NCBI GenBank assembly: GCA_964414415.1
Contig: CAYPWJ010000001.1
Span: 140,935-204,934 of the forward strand
Length of the DNA: 64,000 nt
Source of the DNA: CAZESS01 sp964414415
GTDB taxonomy: Archaea > Thermoplasmatota > E2 > UBA202 > DSCA01
Direction: 5' to 3'
A model generated the notes under the pieces. It ran no database searches. It saw nothing but the letters and a program-made list of their open reading frames with translations, and was not told where the DNA came from. Positions within the stretch are counted from its first letter, which is position 1. Each line of letters starts with the position of its first letter. Below, piece by piece: positions 8,494 through 17,010 of this stretch. Made by a program: the position numbers and the translations under genes.

Positions 8494-9346
8494 AGGCAGC
8501 CAGGAAAACATCTACGACCTCTACAAGTGCCGCATCCTCCGCGTCTACGAGATGACCGACGAGGACAAGCTCTTCCTCCTCCGCTTTGAGGACTCCGACA
8601 TCGCCGAAGAGTGGACGTTCACGCCTGGACAGTTCGTCCAGGTCTCCATCCCCGGCGTCGGCGAGATTCCCATCTCCGTGTGCTCGTCGCCGATGCGCCG
8701 CGGATTCTTCGAGCTCTGCATCAAGCGCGCGGGCAAGGTCACCGAGGTCGTCCACCGGATGGAGCCCGGCGACTACATGGGCATCCGCGGGCCCTACGGC
8801 AACGGCTTTCCGATGGACACATTCGAGAATCACGACCTGCTGCTCATCGCGGCCGGCATCGGCATGGTGCCGCTCCGCTCCGTGTTCCTCCACGCGATGG
8901 ACAACCGGTGGAAGTTCGGCAACATCACCGTCATCAACTCCGCCCGCTACGGCCACAAGCTGCTGTTCCGGAAGGAGCTGGAGGCCATGCGGGACATCGC
9001 CGAGGCGGAGAACATCAACATCCTCCAGACCGTCACCCGGGACCCGGAATGGCCCGGCCGGACGGGCAGAGCGCAGCATCACATTCAGGATGCAAACACC
9101 GACCCCGACGATGCGTATGTCGTCGTCTGCGGGCCGCCGCAGGCCTACCGGAGCGTCTTCGAAAAAGTCATCGAGGCGGGCTACGACCCTCGCAACATCT
9201 ACGTCACGCTGGAGCGCAGGATGAAATGCGGCGTCGGCAAATGCGGGCACTGCATCGCCGGCTCATCGACCTTCCTCGAGTACATCTGCATCGACGGCCC
9301 GGTGTTCAGCTACTACGACATCATCTCAACCCCCAATCTCATCTAG
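8483..9346 (+). CDS. hydG: Hydrogenase gamma subunit, FAD/NAD(P)-binding
   Basis: A 287-residue protein of the ferredoxin-NADP reductase type. It shows an N-terminal FAD-binding barrel ending in RGPYGNGFP, a nucleotide-binding domain beginning LLLIAAGIGMVPLRS, and a C-terminal [2Fe-2S] motif MKCGVGKCGHCIAG with the last Cys in YICIDGPVF. This is the HydG subunit that exchanges electrons with NAD(P)H in group 3b hydrogenases. The same fold occurs in the dihydroorotate dehydrogenase PyrK subunit and in sulfide dehydrogenase, but the operon settles the assignment. Confidence 0.93.
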   Translation: MSNEGSQENIYDLYKCRILRVYEMTDEDKLFLLRFEDSDIAEEWTFTPGQFVQVSIPGVGEIPISVCSSPMRRGFFELCIKRAGKVTEVVHRMEPGDYMGIRGPYGNGFPMDTFENHDLLLIAAGIGMVPLRSVFLHAMDNRWKFGNITVINSARYGHKLLFRKELEAMRDIAEAENINILQTVTRDPEWPGRTGRAQHHIQDANTDPDDAYVVVCGPPQAYRSVFEKVIEAGYDPRNIYVTLERRMKCGVGKCGHCIAGSSTFLEYICIDGPVFSYYDIISTPNLI

Positions 9347-9353
9347 TGATAGC

Positions 9354-10139
9354 ATGACCACGAAAATAGGTATACACGGGTTAACCTCCTGCTACGGATG
9401 CCAGCTCAGCATCGCCATCGTGCAGCGCATCCTCGACGTCGCCGACAGGTTCGACATCGAGTACTTCTACATGCTGTCGAGCGAGGGCGAGATATCGCCA
9501 GTCGACGTCGCGTTCGTCGAGGGCAGCGTCAGCACCGGCATGGACGAACATGAGCTGCGAGAGATACGCGACAACGCAGACGTCGTCGTCGCGGTCGGCT
9601 CCTGCGCCATCCACGGCGGCGTGCAGGGCATCCTCGCCGACGAGGACATCGACTACCAGGAGGCATTTGAGGACGTCTACGGCGACAGCGAGATGGACTA
9701 CGAAGGCTGCGTCGCTCGACCTATCGACTCCGTCGTCGAGGTCGACTACCGGCTACCCGGCTGTCCGCCTGAGGAGCCGGAGATTATGTACTACATGGCG
9801 ACGCTGGCGATGGGCAGCTGGCCGGAGGAAAAAGACTACCCGGTCTGCGCGGAATGCCGACGGGCCGGCAATCCCTGCATCCTCATCGAGCGCGGCGAAC
9901 CCTGCCTCGGGCCCGTGACGGTTGCAGGATGCGACGCTCGCTGCATCTCCTACGACGTGCCCTGTGTCGGCTGCCGCGGCGCCGTTCCGCACGAGACAGC
10001 GTGGTTCGACTCTCTTGCCAGGACATTCAAGGACATCGGCATGGATCGCGACGCTGTCGAGAAACGCATGGCTATCTTTTCCGCGCGGCATCCCCAGATG
10101 CAGGGGATGCTCGACGAGGTCTATGGAGAGGAGGAATAA
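9354..10139 (+). CDS. hydD: Hydrogenase delta (small) subunit
   Basis: A 261-residue [NiFe] hydrogenase small subunit. The proximal cluster motif is seen as TSCYGCQLS at residues 11-19, with further ligands in AVGSCAIHGG and RLPGCPPEEPE, and a C-terminal cysteine-rich part (CAECRRAGNPC, GCDARCISYDVPCVGCRG) that would bind two more Fe-S clusters. It pairs with HydA to form the catalytic dimer. The gene begins eight bases after hydG and ends two bases before hydA. Confidence 0.94.
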   Translation: MTTKIGIHGLTSCYGCQLSIAIVQRILDVADRFDIEYFYMLSSEGEISPVDVAFVEGSVSTGMDEHELREIRDNADVVVAVGSCAIHGGVQGILADEDIDYQEAFEDVYGDSEMDYEGCVARPIDSVVEVDYRLPGCPPEEPEIMYYMATLAMGSWPEEKDYPVCAECRRAGNPCILIERGEPCLGPVTVAGCDARCISYDVPCVGCRGAVPHETAWFDSLARTFKDIGMDRDAVEKRMAIFSARHPQMQGMLDEVYGEEE

Positions 10140-10141
10140 AC

Positions 10142-11425
10142 ATGAAAGTGACACAGGAAATCACGGTTGACCACCTCGCCCGCATCGAGGGCAAGGCAGG
10201 CATCGAGGTAGACATCAGCGAGGACGCCGTTGAAGCAAAGCTCAAGGTCACCGAAGGCCCGCGGTTCTTCGAGGTCATCACAAAGAACAAGCACTGGCGG
10301 GAGGCCGTCACCATCTTCCCGCGCATCTGCTCGTTCTGCTGCACCCCGCACAAGCTCACGCCCATCGAGGCCGTCGAGCGGGCCCTCGACGTCGAGCCGT
10401 CGGAGCAGACGAGGCTGCTGCGCGAGCTCCTCTACATCGGCAACATCCTTGAAAGCCACGCGCTGCATCTCTATCTCCTCGTCGTCCCCGACTACCTCGG
10501 CTACCCGGACGCATTTGCGGTATCAGAACAGCAAAGCGGCCTGGTCGAGGACGGCATATTCCTCAAGGACATCGGCGCCGAGATACAGTCGTCGCTCGGC
10601 AGCCGCTCTATTCACCCCGAGTCAGCGCTCGTCGGCGGCTTCGGCACGCTGCCCGGCCGCGAAAAGATGCAGGAAATCCGGGACATGGCCGACCGCGGTA
10701 TCGCCATGGCTGAGCGCGCCGTTGACTTCTTCGCCGAATACGAGTATCCGTCGTACGTGGACAGTGAACGCCGGCATCTCTCCATCGCCTGCCCCGACAG
10801 CTACAGCGTCTACGGCGACGAGATCGTCTCCTCCGACGGCGACTCGTTCAAGGTCGAGGACTACATCTACCACCTGCAGGAAAGCGTTGCTCCGTACTCG
10901 TTCGCCAAGCGCGGCAGCTACAAGGACGAGCCATACATGGTCGGCGCGCAGTCCCGCCTCATAAACAGCTGCGACCGGCTCACCGGACGAGCTGCGGAGC
11001 TCATGGAGCAACATCGCGCGCTGGTCACCCCTGACAACCCGTTCGCCAACAACTTCGCGCAGGCCATCGAGATGGTCTATTTCCTGGAGCGCATCAAGGA
11101 ACTCATCGACGAGATCGGCACGCCCGAGCAGCAGGAGCCTGCAAAGCCGACGCGGAGCACCGGCGAGGGCTACGCGGTGACCGAGGCACCCCGGGGCCTG
11201 CTCATCTACTATCTGAACATCGAGGACGACCAGGTCGTCGACGCTGATGTCATCACTCCGACGGCCATGTTCCTCCCCATGATGGAGGTCGACATCGCGG
11301 ACATGGCGACCGGGCTCTGGCAGGACGGCTGCCAGGACGAGGAAACCATCGCTGATAAGGTCGAGATGGTGTCACGGGCCTACGACCCCTGCATATCATG
11401 CAGCGTCCACGTCACCAGGCTTTAG
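10142..11425 (+). CDS. hydA: Hydrogenase alpha (large, catalytic [NiFe]) subunit
   Basis: A 427-residue large subunit. The two active-site motifs are visible: RICSFCCTPH with C63 and C66, and DPCISCSVH with C417 and C420 at the C-terminus. The last residues VTRL after the conserved His are the usual peptide removed by a maturation endopeptidase, and the gene for such a protease overlaps this one. Group 3b enzymes oxidise H2 with NADP+ or reduce protons, and some reduce polysulfide. The ATG at 10142 fits the family start at ITVDHLARIEGKAG; the frame is open further upstream only because it overlaps hydD. Confidence 0.95.
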   Translation: MKVTQEITVDHLARIEGKAGIEVDISEDAVEAKLKVTEGPRFFEVITKNKHWREAVTIFPRICSFCCTPHKLTPIEAVERALDVEPSEQTRLLRELLYIGNILESHALHLYLLVVPDYLGYPDAFAVSEQQSGLVEDGIFLKDIGAEIQSSLGSRSIHPESALVGGFGTLPGREKMQEIRDMADRGIAMAERAVDFFAEYEYPSYVDSERRHLSIACPDSYSVYGDEIVSSDGDSFKVEDYIYHLQESVAPYSFAKRGSYKDEPYMVGAQSRLINSCDRLTGRAAELMEQHRALVTPDNPFANNFAQAIEMVYFLERIKELIDEIGTPEQQEPAKPTRSTGEGYAVTEAPRGLLIYYLNIEDDQVVDADVITPTAMFLPMMEVDIADMATGLWQDGCQDEETIADKVEMVSRAYDPCISCSVHVTRL

Positions 11426-11868
11426 TGGTCACGCTTGGCAGTCCACTCGCTGGCGAGGACGCCGTCGGACAGTGCGTCCATGACGCATTGCAGGAGATGG
11501 TCGACGCCCGCATTGTCTATCTCGGCACCGACATCTTTCGCTTCAGCAACGTCTACCATGGCGAGCCGCTCGTTGTTGTCGTCGACGCGGTCTACTCGAA
11601 GCGGCATGCCGCCGGTGACGTCATCCATTTTGCAGGCGATGAAGTATTCTCGGAGCTCAACGACGTCGCCACCGACGCGCACATGCTCGGGGTCGGCGAG
11701 GGACTCAAGATACTCCGCAGGGTCATGCCTCGCTTTCCCGACGAGCTGTACTTCATCGGTGTCTCCTGCAAGCACTTCGGCCACGGCGAGATGAGCCCGG
11801 AGGTACAAAAAGGAATCGAGGAGGCGGTGACGCTTGTCCGTGAGCTCCTCGCCCGGCAGTCAGGTTAA
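11398..11868 (+). CDS. Hydrogenase maturation protease (HycI/HyaD family)
   Basis: A 156-residue protein with VTLGSPLAGEDAVGQCVHDAL near the N-terminus, here cited by its core GSPLAGEDAVG, and VVVVDAV and VSCKHFGHGEMSP further on. This is the order of the nickel-sensing Asp/Glu and His residues in hydrogenase endopeptidases. It should remove the short C-terminal tail of HydA after nickel insertion. The proposed start overlaps the last 28 bases of hydA in another frame. The stop codon TAA is the mirror of the purH stop: both genes use the same TTAA on opposite strands. Confidence 0.88.
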   Translation: MQRPRHQALVVTLGSPLAGEDAVGQCVHDALQEMVDARIVYLGTDIFRFSNVYHGEPLVVVVDAVYSKRHAAGDVIHFAGDEVFSELNDVATDAHMLGVGEGLKILRRVMPRFPDELYFIGVSCKHFGHGEMSPEVQKGIEEAVTLVRELLARQSG

Positions 11869-13352
11869 TGCAGGAAATACCGGCGTCCGGTGAACACCAT
11901 CGGGATGTCGTGTTCGTTGGCCGCCTCGATGACCTCGCCGTCGCGGATGGAGCCACCGGGCTGCACGATGGCTCTGATGCCCGCCTCCGCTGCGACGTCG
12001 ACGGCGTCGCGGAACGGGAAGAAGGCGTCCGACGCCATCACCGATCCTTTGACGTTGCCGCCACCCTTCTTGGTGGCGATCCAGCTTGCATCAACCCGGG
12101 AGGTCTGGCCGCCGCCGATGGCCACTGTGTGGGTGCCCTTCGCGAAGACGATGGCGTTGGACTTGACGTGCTTGACGCATTTCGCCGCGAAGACCATGGT
12201 CTCGATGTCGTCGGGTGTCGGCTCCGCCTCCGTCATCACTTTCCATTCATGGGGGTCGAAGGGCGTGATGTCTCTCTCTTGGACGAGCAGGCCGCCGCCG
12301 ACGCTCCGCAGCTCGAAAGACGGCCGGCGCTCCCGACAGCCGAGTCCCTCCACCTCGAGCAGGCGAAGTTTTTCCTTCTGCTCAAGGATTTCCCTTGCTG
12401 CCTCGGTGTATCCCGGGGCGATGATGACCTCGAGAAAGATCTCCGTCATCTTCCCGGCCAGCTCACGGTCGACGTCGCGGTTGACCGCCACGACACCGCC
12501 AAACGGTGAATACTCGTCGGTCGCAAATGCTTCGTCCCAAGCCTCGGCAAGGTCGCCCGCGGAGGCGACACCGGACGGCGTCGCATGTTTCATGATCACC
12601 ACGGTCGGCTCCGTGAATTCCTTGACGCATTCGATGGCGTCGCTGGCGTCCAGGATGTTGTTGTAGGATATCTCCTTGCCCTGCAGCTTCACCGCAGTGG
12701 CGACGCAGGGCTCCCGGGTAGCGCCGCGGTAGAACGCGCCTCGCTGGTGCGGGTTTTCACCGTACCGTAGCTGTTTGTCCAGCCGATACGGCGGGACGAG
12801 CAGCTCCGGAAAACCGTCGCTGTCTTGCTGCCCGGCGATCGATGCATCATAATACGCAGTCCGCCGCACTGCCTCATACGCAAGCCTGCGCCGCAGATCC
12901 TCGCCAATGTCCGGCAACGCCGCCGTTACGCGCTGATACTGCGACGGATGTGACACCACGGCGACGTCACGCCAGTTCTTGGCTGCCGCCCTCACCATGC
13001 AGGGCCCCCCGATGTCCATCTTGTCGATGCCACGTTCAGGGTCGTAGAAGTTGCAGACGACCATGTCGATGGGCGTGACATCGTTTCGCTTGAGGGTGTC
13101 CATGTCGTTGCTGTCCCGCCGCGCCAGGATGCCCGCGTAGATGTCGGTGTGCAGTGTCTTCACACGGCCGTCTATGAGGTCGGTGAAGCCGGTGATAGCT
13201 GCAACCGGCGTCACGTCGATGCCTGCATCGGTGAGCACGTCGGCGGTCCCGCCCGTCGAGACGATGGCGACGCCTGCCTCGTTCAGCGCGGAACAAAAAC
13301 CCACGATGTCTGTCTTGTCGTAGACGCTTACCAGCGCCGTCTCTGGCTTCAT
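11865..13352 (-). CDS. purH: Bifunctional AICAR transformylase/IMP cyclohydrolase PurH
   Basis: A 495-residue protein carrying both PurH domains. The N-terminal IMP cyclohydrolase region has VSVYDKTDIVGF, STGGTADVL and GRVKTLH; the C-terminal AICAR formyltransferase region has LRYGENPHQRGAFY, MKHATPSGVAS and SDAFFPFRDAVD. It performs the last two steps of IMP synthesis. ATG at 13352 was chosen because homologues begin directly before the VSVYDKT strand; a GTG four codons upstream at 13364 is an alternative that would give a leaderless message from the AATTAATG box near 13385. Confidence 0.95.
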   Translation of the reverse strand: MKPETALVSVYDKTDIVGFCSALNEAGVAIVSTGGTADVLTDAGIDVTPVAAITGFTDLIDGRVKTLHTDIYAGILARRDSNDMDTLKRNDVTPIDMVVCNFYDPERGIDKMDIGGPCMVRAAAKNWRDVAVVSHPSQYQRVTAALPDIGEDLRRRLAYEAVRRTAYYDASIAGQQDSDGFPELLVPPYRLDKQLRYGENPHQRGAFYRGATREPCVATAVKLQGKEISYNNILDASDAIECVKEFTEPTVVIMKHATPSGVASAGDLAEAWDEAFATDEYSPFGGVVAVNRDVDRELAGKMTEIFLEVIIAPGYTEAAREILEQKEKLRLLEVEGLGCRERRPSFELRSVGGGLLVQERDITPFDPHEWKVMTEAEPTPDDIETMVFAAKCVKHVKSNAIVFAKGTHTVAIGGGQTSRVDASWIATKKGGGNVKGSVMASDAFFPFRDAVDVAAEAGIRAIVQPGGSIRDGEVIEAANEHDIPMVFTGRRYFLH

Positions 13353-13458
13353 GCTGTTACCCACACCTAATGCGACGCCTCCAAATTAATGTTACGGGCA
13401 GCGGAGGGGGATGCCCGGAGGGTGCCACCATTTATATTGCTGCCGCGGTTTTGTAGGT

Positions 13459-13516
13459 GGCAGTGTGGGAAGGGCTGGCAGCCGGGTTTTTCCGGCGGTG
13501 TGTCATCCACACTGTC
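13459..13516 (+). ncRNA. Possible structured small RNA with its own TATA box
   Basis: A TTTATATT box at 13431-13438 predicts a transcription start near 13459. The sequence from there forms a stem of CAGTGTGG (13461-13468) with CCACACTG (13507-13514), extended by a G-U and a G-C pair, enclosing an inner hairpin GCCGG/CCGGC at 13481-13485 and 13492-13496 with a six-base loop rich in T. No convincing protein frame begins here: the frame that opens at 13457 runs through the promoter and gene of the next protein. The gap between purH and the RAM gene is otherwise unexplained. Chance folding cannot be excluded. Confidence 0.35.
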
Positions 13517-13542
13517 TCTCTTCCTGTACGTTACACTGCAGC

Positions 13543-13606
13543 AATGCTATATACTTTTTATATAAATATATATTTTAATGCGATAAAGTATATATTTACT
13601 CCAGAC
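13543..13606 (+). promoter_or_regulatory. AT-rich promoter region of the RAM-domain gene
   Basis: About 60 bases are nearly all A and T within an otherwise GC-rich region, with several overlapping TATA-like boxes. The last one, TATATATT at 13589-13596, is centred about 27 bases before the ATG at 13618. The length and repetition of the AT tract suggest regulated or strong initiation, possibly by Lrp-type proteins. Confidence 0.5.
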
Positions 13607-13617
13607 GTTGCGCTACC

Positions 13618-13854
13618 ATGGCATCGACCTATGCCCTCATCCGGATTCCACCGGTCGAGCTGCGTCAGGTGCAACATAAGCTATCCCGCCAGCGAGGCAT
13701 CGGCAGCCTGCATCCCCTTGCAGGGAACGACGCTTACAACCTGCTGGCCCGCCTCGACGTGGCTGACAACCGGGAGGAACACAGGATGATGGACGCCATA
13801 CAGAACACACACGGGGTGTCCGGTGCCATAGTCCTGACCAGGGTACCGGCGTAG
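13618..13854 (+). CDS. Stand-alone Lrp/AsnC ligand-binding (RAM) domain protein
   Basis: A 78-residue protein with the pattern of the RAM domain of Lrp regulators: a first strand TYALIRIPP, the turn GIGSLHPLAGNDAYNLLARLDV where LAGNDAYNL matches the usual TGxYDxxL segment, and a last strand GAIVLTRVP. There is no DNA-binding domain. Such proteins bind amino acids or other small ligands and may form mixed oligomers with full-length Lrp proteins. It is leaderless by promoter spacing. A second lone RAM protein is encoded near 61.5 kb. Confidence 0.65.
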   Translation: MASTYALIRIPPVELRQVQHKLSRQRGIGSLHPLAGNDAYNLLARLDVADNREEHRMMDAIQNTHGVSGAIVLTRVPA

Positions 13855-13997
13855 CCCCATTATTCCCCATATATTTTTCTATTCAAACGAGTTGAAAATA
13901 ACCGCAACCGGAAGCAAGCACCACAATGTTTAAAAACGGAGGTGCCTCCTCCCTCCGTTCTTTTTTAACCGCGCCGACGGTTATACCCTGTGATACC

Positions 13998-14264
13998 ATG
14001 AGCTTAACAGTACCTCTCTACCAGAAAAAACAGTTCAAAATAGAGCAGGAATGGCAGCCATACCGCCGGGCGCTCGAGCACGATGAACAGGAATACTTCG
14101 ACCGGCTCATGCACAAGGCCCGGCAGCACGCCGCCGCAGCTCAGGAGGCAGCCCGCCTCAACCACATGGAGGCGGTGTTCATGTCGATGCTGATAGAGAT
14201 GCAGAAAGAGATAGACGAACTCACGCGAACGGCGCAGCCCCCAAGATTTGAAAACTTTTATTAA
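13998..14264 (+). CDS. Conserved-looking helical protein, unknown function
   Basis: An 88-residue, strongly helical and charged protein (segments EHDEQEYFDRLMHKARQH and LIEMQKEIDELTRT) that probably forms a coiled coil. No family recognised. ATG at 13998 was preferred to the frame's earlier ATG at 13926 because the extra N-terminus covers what looks like promoter and leader sequence (GTTTAAAAA at 13928-13936). It lies 21 bases before a membrane-protein gene and may be co-transcribed with it. Confidence 0.5.
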   Translation: MSLTVPLYQKKQFKIEQEWQPYRRALEHDEQEYFDRLMHKARQHAAAAQEAARLNHMEAVFMSMLIEMQKEIDELTRTAQPPRFENFY

Positions 14265-14285
14265 TCACTTGTTCTTACTCGCTCT

Positions 14286-14717
14286 ATGTTCAAACTGAGC
14301 AAGGGGCTGCTATCATTTATCTCAGGCCTCGGATTCATGGGGCTCATCTTTTACCTCGTGTTTTTCACCTTCGTCGAGATGAACTACCAGTTGCTTTCCA
14401 ACTATATCCTCCTATTCTCGATTCTTACCGCCGTCATCGCCTGCATCGTCGTATACTTCCTCTCAATCGCGTTTTCGTTCGTCCAGGCCCGCATCAACGT
14501 ACCGCCCAACGCCGGTGGGTTCATCGGCGGCATCATGACCATGGTCGCCATCATCCTGATGATCGTATCCATCAGAATCAACGACCTCTGGATGAACAAC
14601 GTGAGCGCATTCGAGCGTATCCACCCCATCACGTCGTTTTTCCTAGCTGCAGCCAGCACGCTGCTGTTCATCTGGCCGGTCGAAGAGCCCCGGAGCAGCG
14701 ACGAACAGATATGGTAA
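14286..14717 (+). CDS. Four-span membrane protein, unknown function
   Basis: A 143-residue protein with four hydrophobic segments at about residues 8-30, 38-65, 78-98 and 115-130, and short polar ends. No recognised domain. The last bases overlap the start of the Trm56-HD gene in an ATGGTAA arrangement, so it belongs to the same transcription unit as that gene and pdxT. Role unknown. Confidence 0.55.
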   Translation: MFKLSKGLLSFISGLGFMGLIFYLVFFTFVEMNYQLLSNYILLFSILTAVIACIVVYFLSIAFSFVQARINVPPNAGGFIGGIMTMVAIILMIVSIRINDLWMNNVSAFERIHPITSFFLAAASTLLFIWPVEEPRSSDEQIW

Positions 14718-15733
14718 CCGTCAGCGTCTACCGGTACGGCCACCGCCTCGGCCGTGACAAGCGCATCACCACCCACACGGCGCTCGTCGCCCGGGCCTTC
14801 GCCGCACGCGACATCGCTGTTGATACCACCGATGACGGGCTGGAGGCAACCATCGCCGACGTCAACAAGCGCTTCGGCGACGACTTTGACATCGAAACCG
14901 GGGCGTCGTGGCGCGAGTTTCGCCGCGCCCGTGACGGCGCAGTGGTCCACCTCACCATGTACGGTCAGCCCCTCGACGACGTCATCGACGAGATCCGGCG
15001 CCACGACGACATCGTCGTCATCATTGGCTCCCAGAAGGTGCCAGGGTGGGTTTACGGTGAGGCCGACTACAACGTGGCGGTCGGCAACCAGCCACATTCC
15101 GAGGTTGCAGCGCTCGCTGTCTTCATGCACCTCCTCACCGAGGGTGGCTGGATGAACCGCCGGTTTTACGGCACCCATCGGGTTGTCCCCCAGCCTCGCG
15201 GCAAAAAAATCGTCGAGCGAGACTATGCAGCGCTGCTGCGAGATGCCGGGTGCCCACCCGAGGTCGTCGAACACGCCAGGAAGGTGCAGCACCTCGCCGT
15301 GGCCATAGCCCAGCGTGTCAGCCAGCGAGGGATCGACGTCGACCTGGCCACCGTCAAAATCGGCTCCATGCTCCACGACCTCGGCCGGGCGGAAACCCAC
15401 GGCATCGACCATATCCCGGCCGGTGTCGCCCTGGCACAAAAATATGGTCTGCCCGATAAAATCGTCCGGGTCATCGAACGGCACGGCGGGGCGGGCATCG
15501 ACCACGATGAAGCAGAAAAGCTCGGGCTTCCGCCCAGGGACTACACGCCCCGGACCATCGAAGAAAAAATCGTGGCGCACGCCGACACCCTGACAGGCCG
15601 GGAATACCGTGACGTTGAGACGGCTGCCGCAAAGCTCCGCCGTGATGCAGGCGAGAGAGCGGCGGAAAAGGTACAGCGCCTTCACGACGAGCTGAGTGAA
15701 CTATGCGGCTGCGACATAGGTGAACTGCCATGA
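14711..15733 (+). CDS. trm56: tRNA (cytidine-56-2'-O)-methyltransferase fused to an HD domain
   Basis: A 340-residue two-domain protein. Residues 1-175 match archaeal Trm56 (SPOUT fold): YRYGHRLGRDKRITTH at the N-terminus, ADVNKRFG, and the cofactor-binding knot region VVIIGSQKVPGWVYGEADYN, cited by IIGSQKVPGWVY. Residues from about 185 form an HD phosphohydrolase-like domain with LHDLGRAETHGIDH and a later HADTLTG. Trm56 methylates C56 in the T-loop of tRNA. The HD half is expected to bind metal and cleave a phosphoester, but its substrate is unknown. The stop overlaps the pdxT start in ATGA. Confidence 0.85.
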   Translation: MVTVSVYRYGHRLGRDKRITTHTALVARAFAARDIAVDTTDDGLEATIADVNKRFGDDFDIETGASWREFRRARDGAVVHLTMYGQPLDDVIDEIRRHDDIVVIIGSQKVPGWVYGEADYNVAVGNQPHSEVAALAVFMHLLTEGGWMNRRFYGTHRVVPQPRGKKIVERDYAALLRDAGCPPEVVEHARKVQHLAVAIAQRVSQRGIDVDLATVKIGSMLHDLGRAETHGIDHIPAGVALAQKYGLPDKIVRVIERHGGAGIDHDEAEKLGLPPRDYTPRTIEEKIVAHADTLTGREYRDVETAAAKLRRDAGERAAEKVQRLHDELSELCGCDIGELP

Positions 15734-16299
15734 CGACCGTCGGCGTCGCGGCCTTCCAGGGCGCCGTCACCGAGCACCTCGACGCCGTCGAGCGCGCCAT
15801 GCAGGCAATCGATATGAAGGGTAGCGCCATCCCTGTGCGTGACTCCATCGCTGACGTTGACGCTCTTATCATACCCGGTGGGGAGAGCACAACCATCGCC
15901 GGCAGGATGCGTCACACCGCCGTCTTCGATGAAATCAGGGAGCGCAGCGATAACATCCCCGTCATGGGAACCTGTGCAGGCTGTATTTTGCTTGCTGAAC
16001 GGATTGTCGGCAGCGACGTCATGCCGCTCGGTCTGATGGACATGGAGGTGGAGCGAAACGCCTTCGGGAGGCAAAAGGAATCATTTCAATGCCGGCTGCC
16101 GGTAGCCGAGATCGGCGAGGTGCCCACGGTGTTCATCCGGGCGCCGCTCATCACGAAAACATGGGGAAGCTGCACCGCGATGGCGTCCATAGAGGAGGGC
16201 ATCGTGATGGCCCGGCAGGGGAACAAGCTGGCGCTGGTGTTCCACCCGGAGCTCACCGATGACGTCCGCATCCATCACTATTTCCTGCAGATGCTGTAA
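15730..16299 (+). CDS. pdxT: Pyridoxal 5'-phosphate synthase glutaminase subunit PdxT
   Basis: A 189-residue class I glutamine amidotransferase with the PdxT hallmarks: VGVAAFQGAVTEHLDAV at the start, IIPGGESTTI, the nucleophile loop MGTCAGCILLA with the catalytic Cys, and the C-terminal VFHPELTDD carrying the His and Glu. It releases ammonia from glutamine for PdxS. pdxS is not in the window. The start codon overlaps the preceding stop by four bases. Confidence 0.95.
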   Translation: MTTVGVAAFQGAVTEHLDAVERAMQAIDMKGSAIPVRDSIADVDALIIPGGESTTIAGRMRHTAVFDEIRERSDNIPVMGTCAGCILLAERIVGSDVMPLGLMDMEVERNAFGRQKESFQCRLPVAEIGEVPTVFIRAPLITKTWGSCTAMASIEEGIVMARQGNKLALVFHPELTDDVRIHHYFLQML

Positions 16300-16322
16300 A
16301 AGAGAGCGATGCCGGGCCGGGG

Positions 16323-16706
16323 CTACGCCTGTATGATCTTTTTTCGGCCCATAGCCTGCAGATAGCGGACCTCCTTTCCATTCTCCAGTTCACCTTCGAA
16401 CTCGTCGGGGATGTCGATGGTGAAGGTCTCATAGGTTTCCATGTCCATGAGCTGGGCGTTGCCACCAGACATGGATATCACCTGGCCGCGTCGCTTGTCG
16501 ATGATGGGCACGTTGACCTTGTGGCGGACCGGGTTGACGATGCTTCGCTTCTGATCGTCGAAGATGCCGACCGCCTCGATGCGCGCCTTTGCCTCTCCGT
16601 GCTTCCCCGGCTTTGACGTTGTCATGCCGACGATTCTGCACGGCTCGTCGTCGATGAGTATGTAGCGTCCCTCTTTCAAGTCTTTGACTTCGACCACGTC
16701 TTTCAT
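16323..16706 (-). CDS. Translation initiation factor aIF5A
   Basis: A 127-residue aIF5A. The hypusination loop is seen as SKPGKHGEAK with the modified lysine in GKHG, and the C-terminal OB-fold contains GGNAQLMDMETYETF. The factor helps ribosomes make difficult peptide bonds and requires hypusine or deoxyhypusine on that lysine. Upstream on the same strand are a CTTATTTAG box near 16740 and TAGGTG close to the start, so a short leader with a ribosome binding site is likely. Confidence 0.96.
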   Translation of the reverse strand: MKDVVEVKDLKEGRYILIDDEPCRIVGMTTSKPGKHGEAKARIEAVGIFDDQKRSIVNPVRHKVNVPIIDKRRGQVISMSGGNAQLMDMETYETFTIDIPDEFEGELENGKEVRYLQAMGRKKIIQA

Positions 16707-16854
16707 GTGAGCACCTAACCCGGGAAACGCAAACCCCTAAATAAGGTTTTGGAAACCAATCGGTTTTTTGCGTTATGTCGTACCGCCACGTCAGTGGTCG
16801 ACGAAAGCGGAATATTTATTTACACTCGCGGCCTACTATCCTCCAGGGGAAAAG

Positions 16855-17010
16855 ATGGAGGTCGACAGCGGTCCAGACGACTATTTCGGAAACCCAGCAC
16901 GGATAACAGAATACAAAATACTGCTGTACGTCGGCATCGCGATGCTGGCAGCCGGAGGGCCATTTCTCTTCCTTGCGGGAAAACGGTATGGTGGCCGGCG
17001 TCGTTCTTGA
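16855..17010 (+). CDS. Small membrane protein, 51 aa
   Basis: The product begins MEVDSGPDDYFGNPA and has one hydrophobic segment, ILLYVGIAMLAAGGPFLFLA, followed by a basic tail GKRYGGRRRS, giving an expected inside C-terminus. ATG at 16855 is preceded by CAGGGGAAAA and by an AATATTTATT box near 16811. The end overlaps the next membrane-protein gene by 23 bases, so they are probably one transcription unit. No family recognised. Confidence 0.5.
   Translation: MEVDSGPDDYFGNPARITEYKILLYVGIAMLAAGGPFLFLAGKRYGGRRRS

Noticed and set aside
11398..11425. Possible frameshift between hydA and the maturation protease
   Set aside because: Both products are complete, with HydA ending in its normal processed tail; the overlap is ordinary gene packing.
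13457..13789. 110-codon frame beginning at a GTG before the RAM gene
   Set aside because: It runs through an AT-only promoter tract and then overlaps the RAM gene in another frame; the product is not protein-like.
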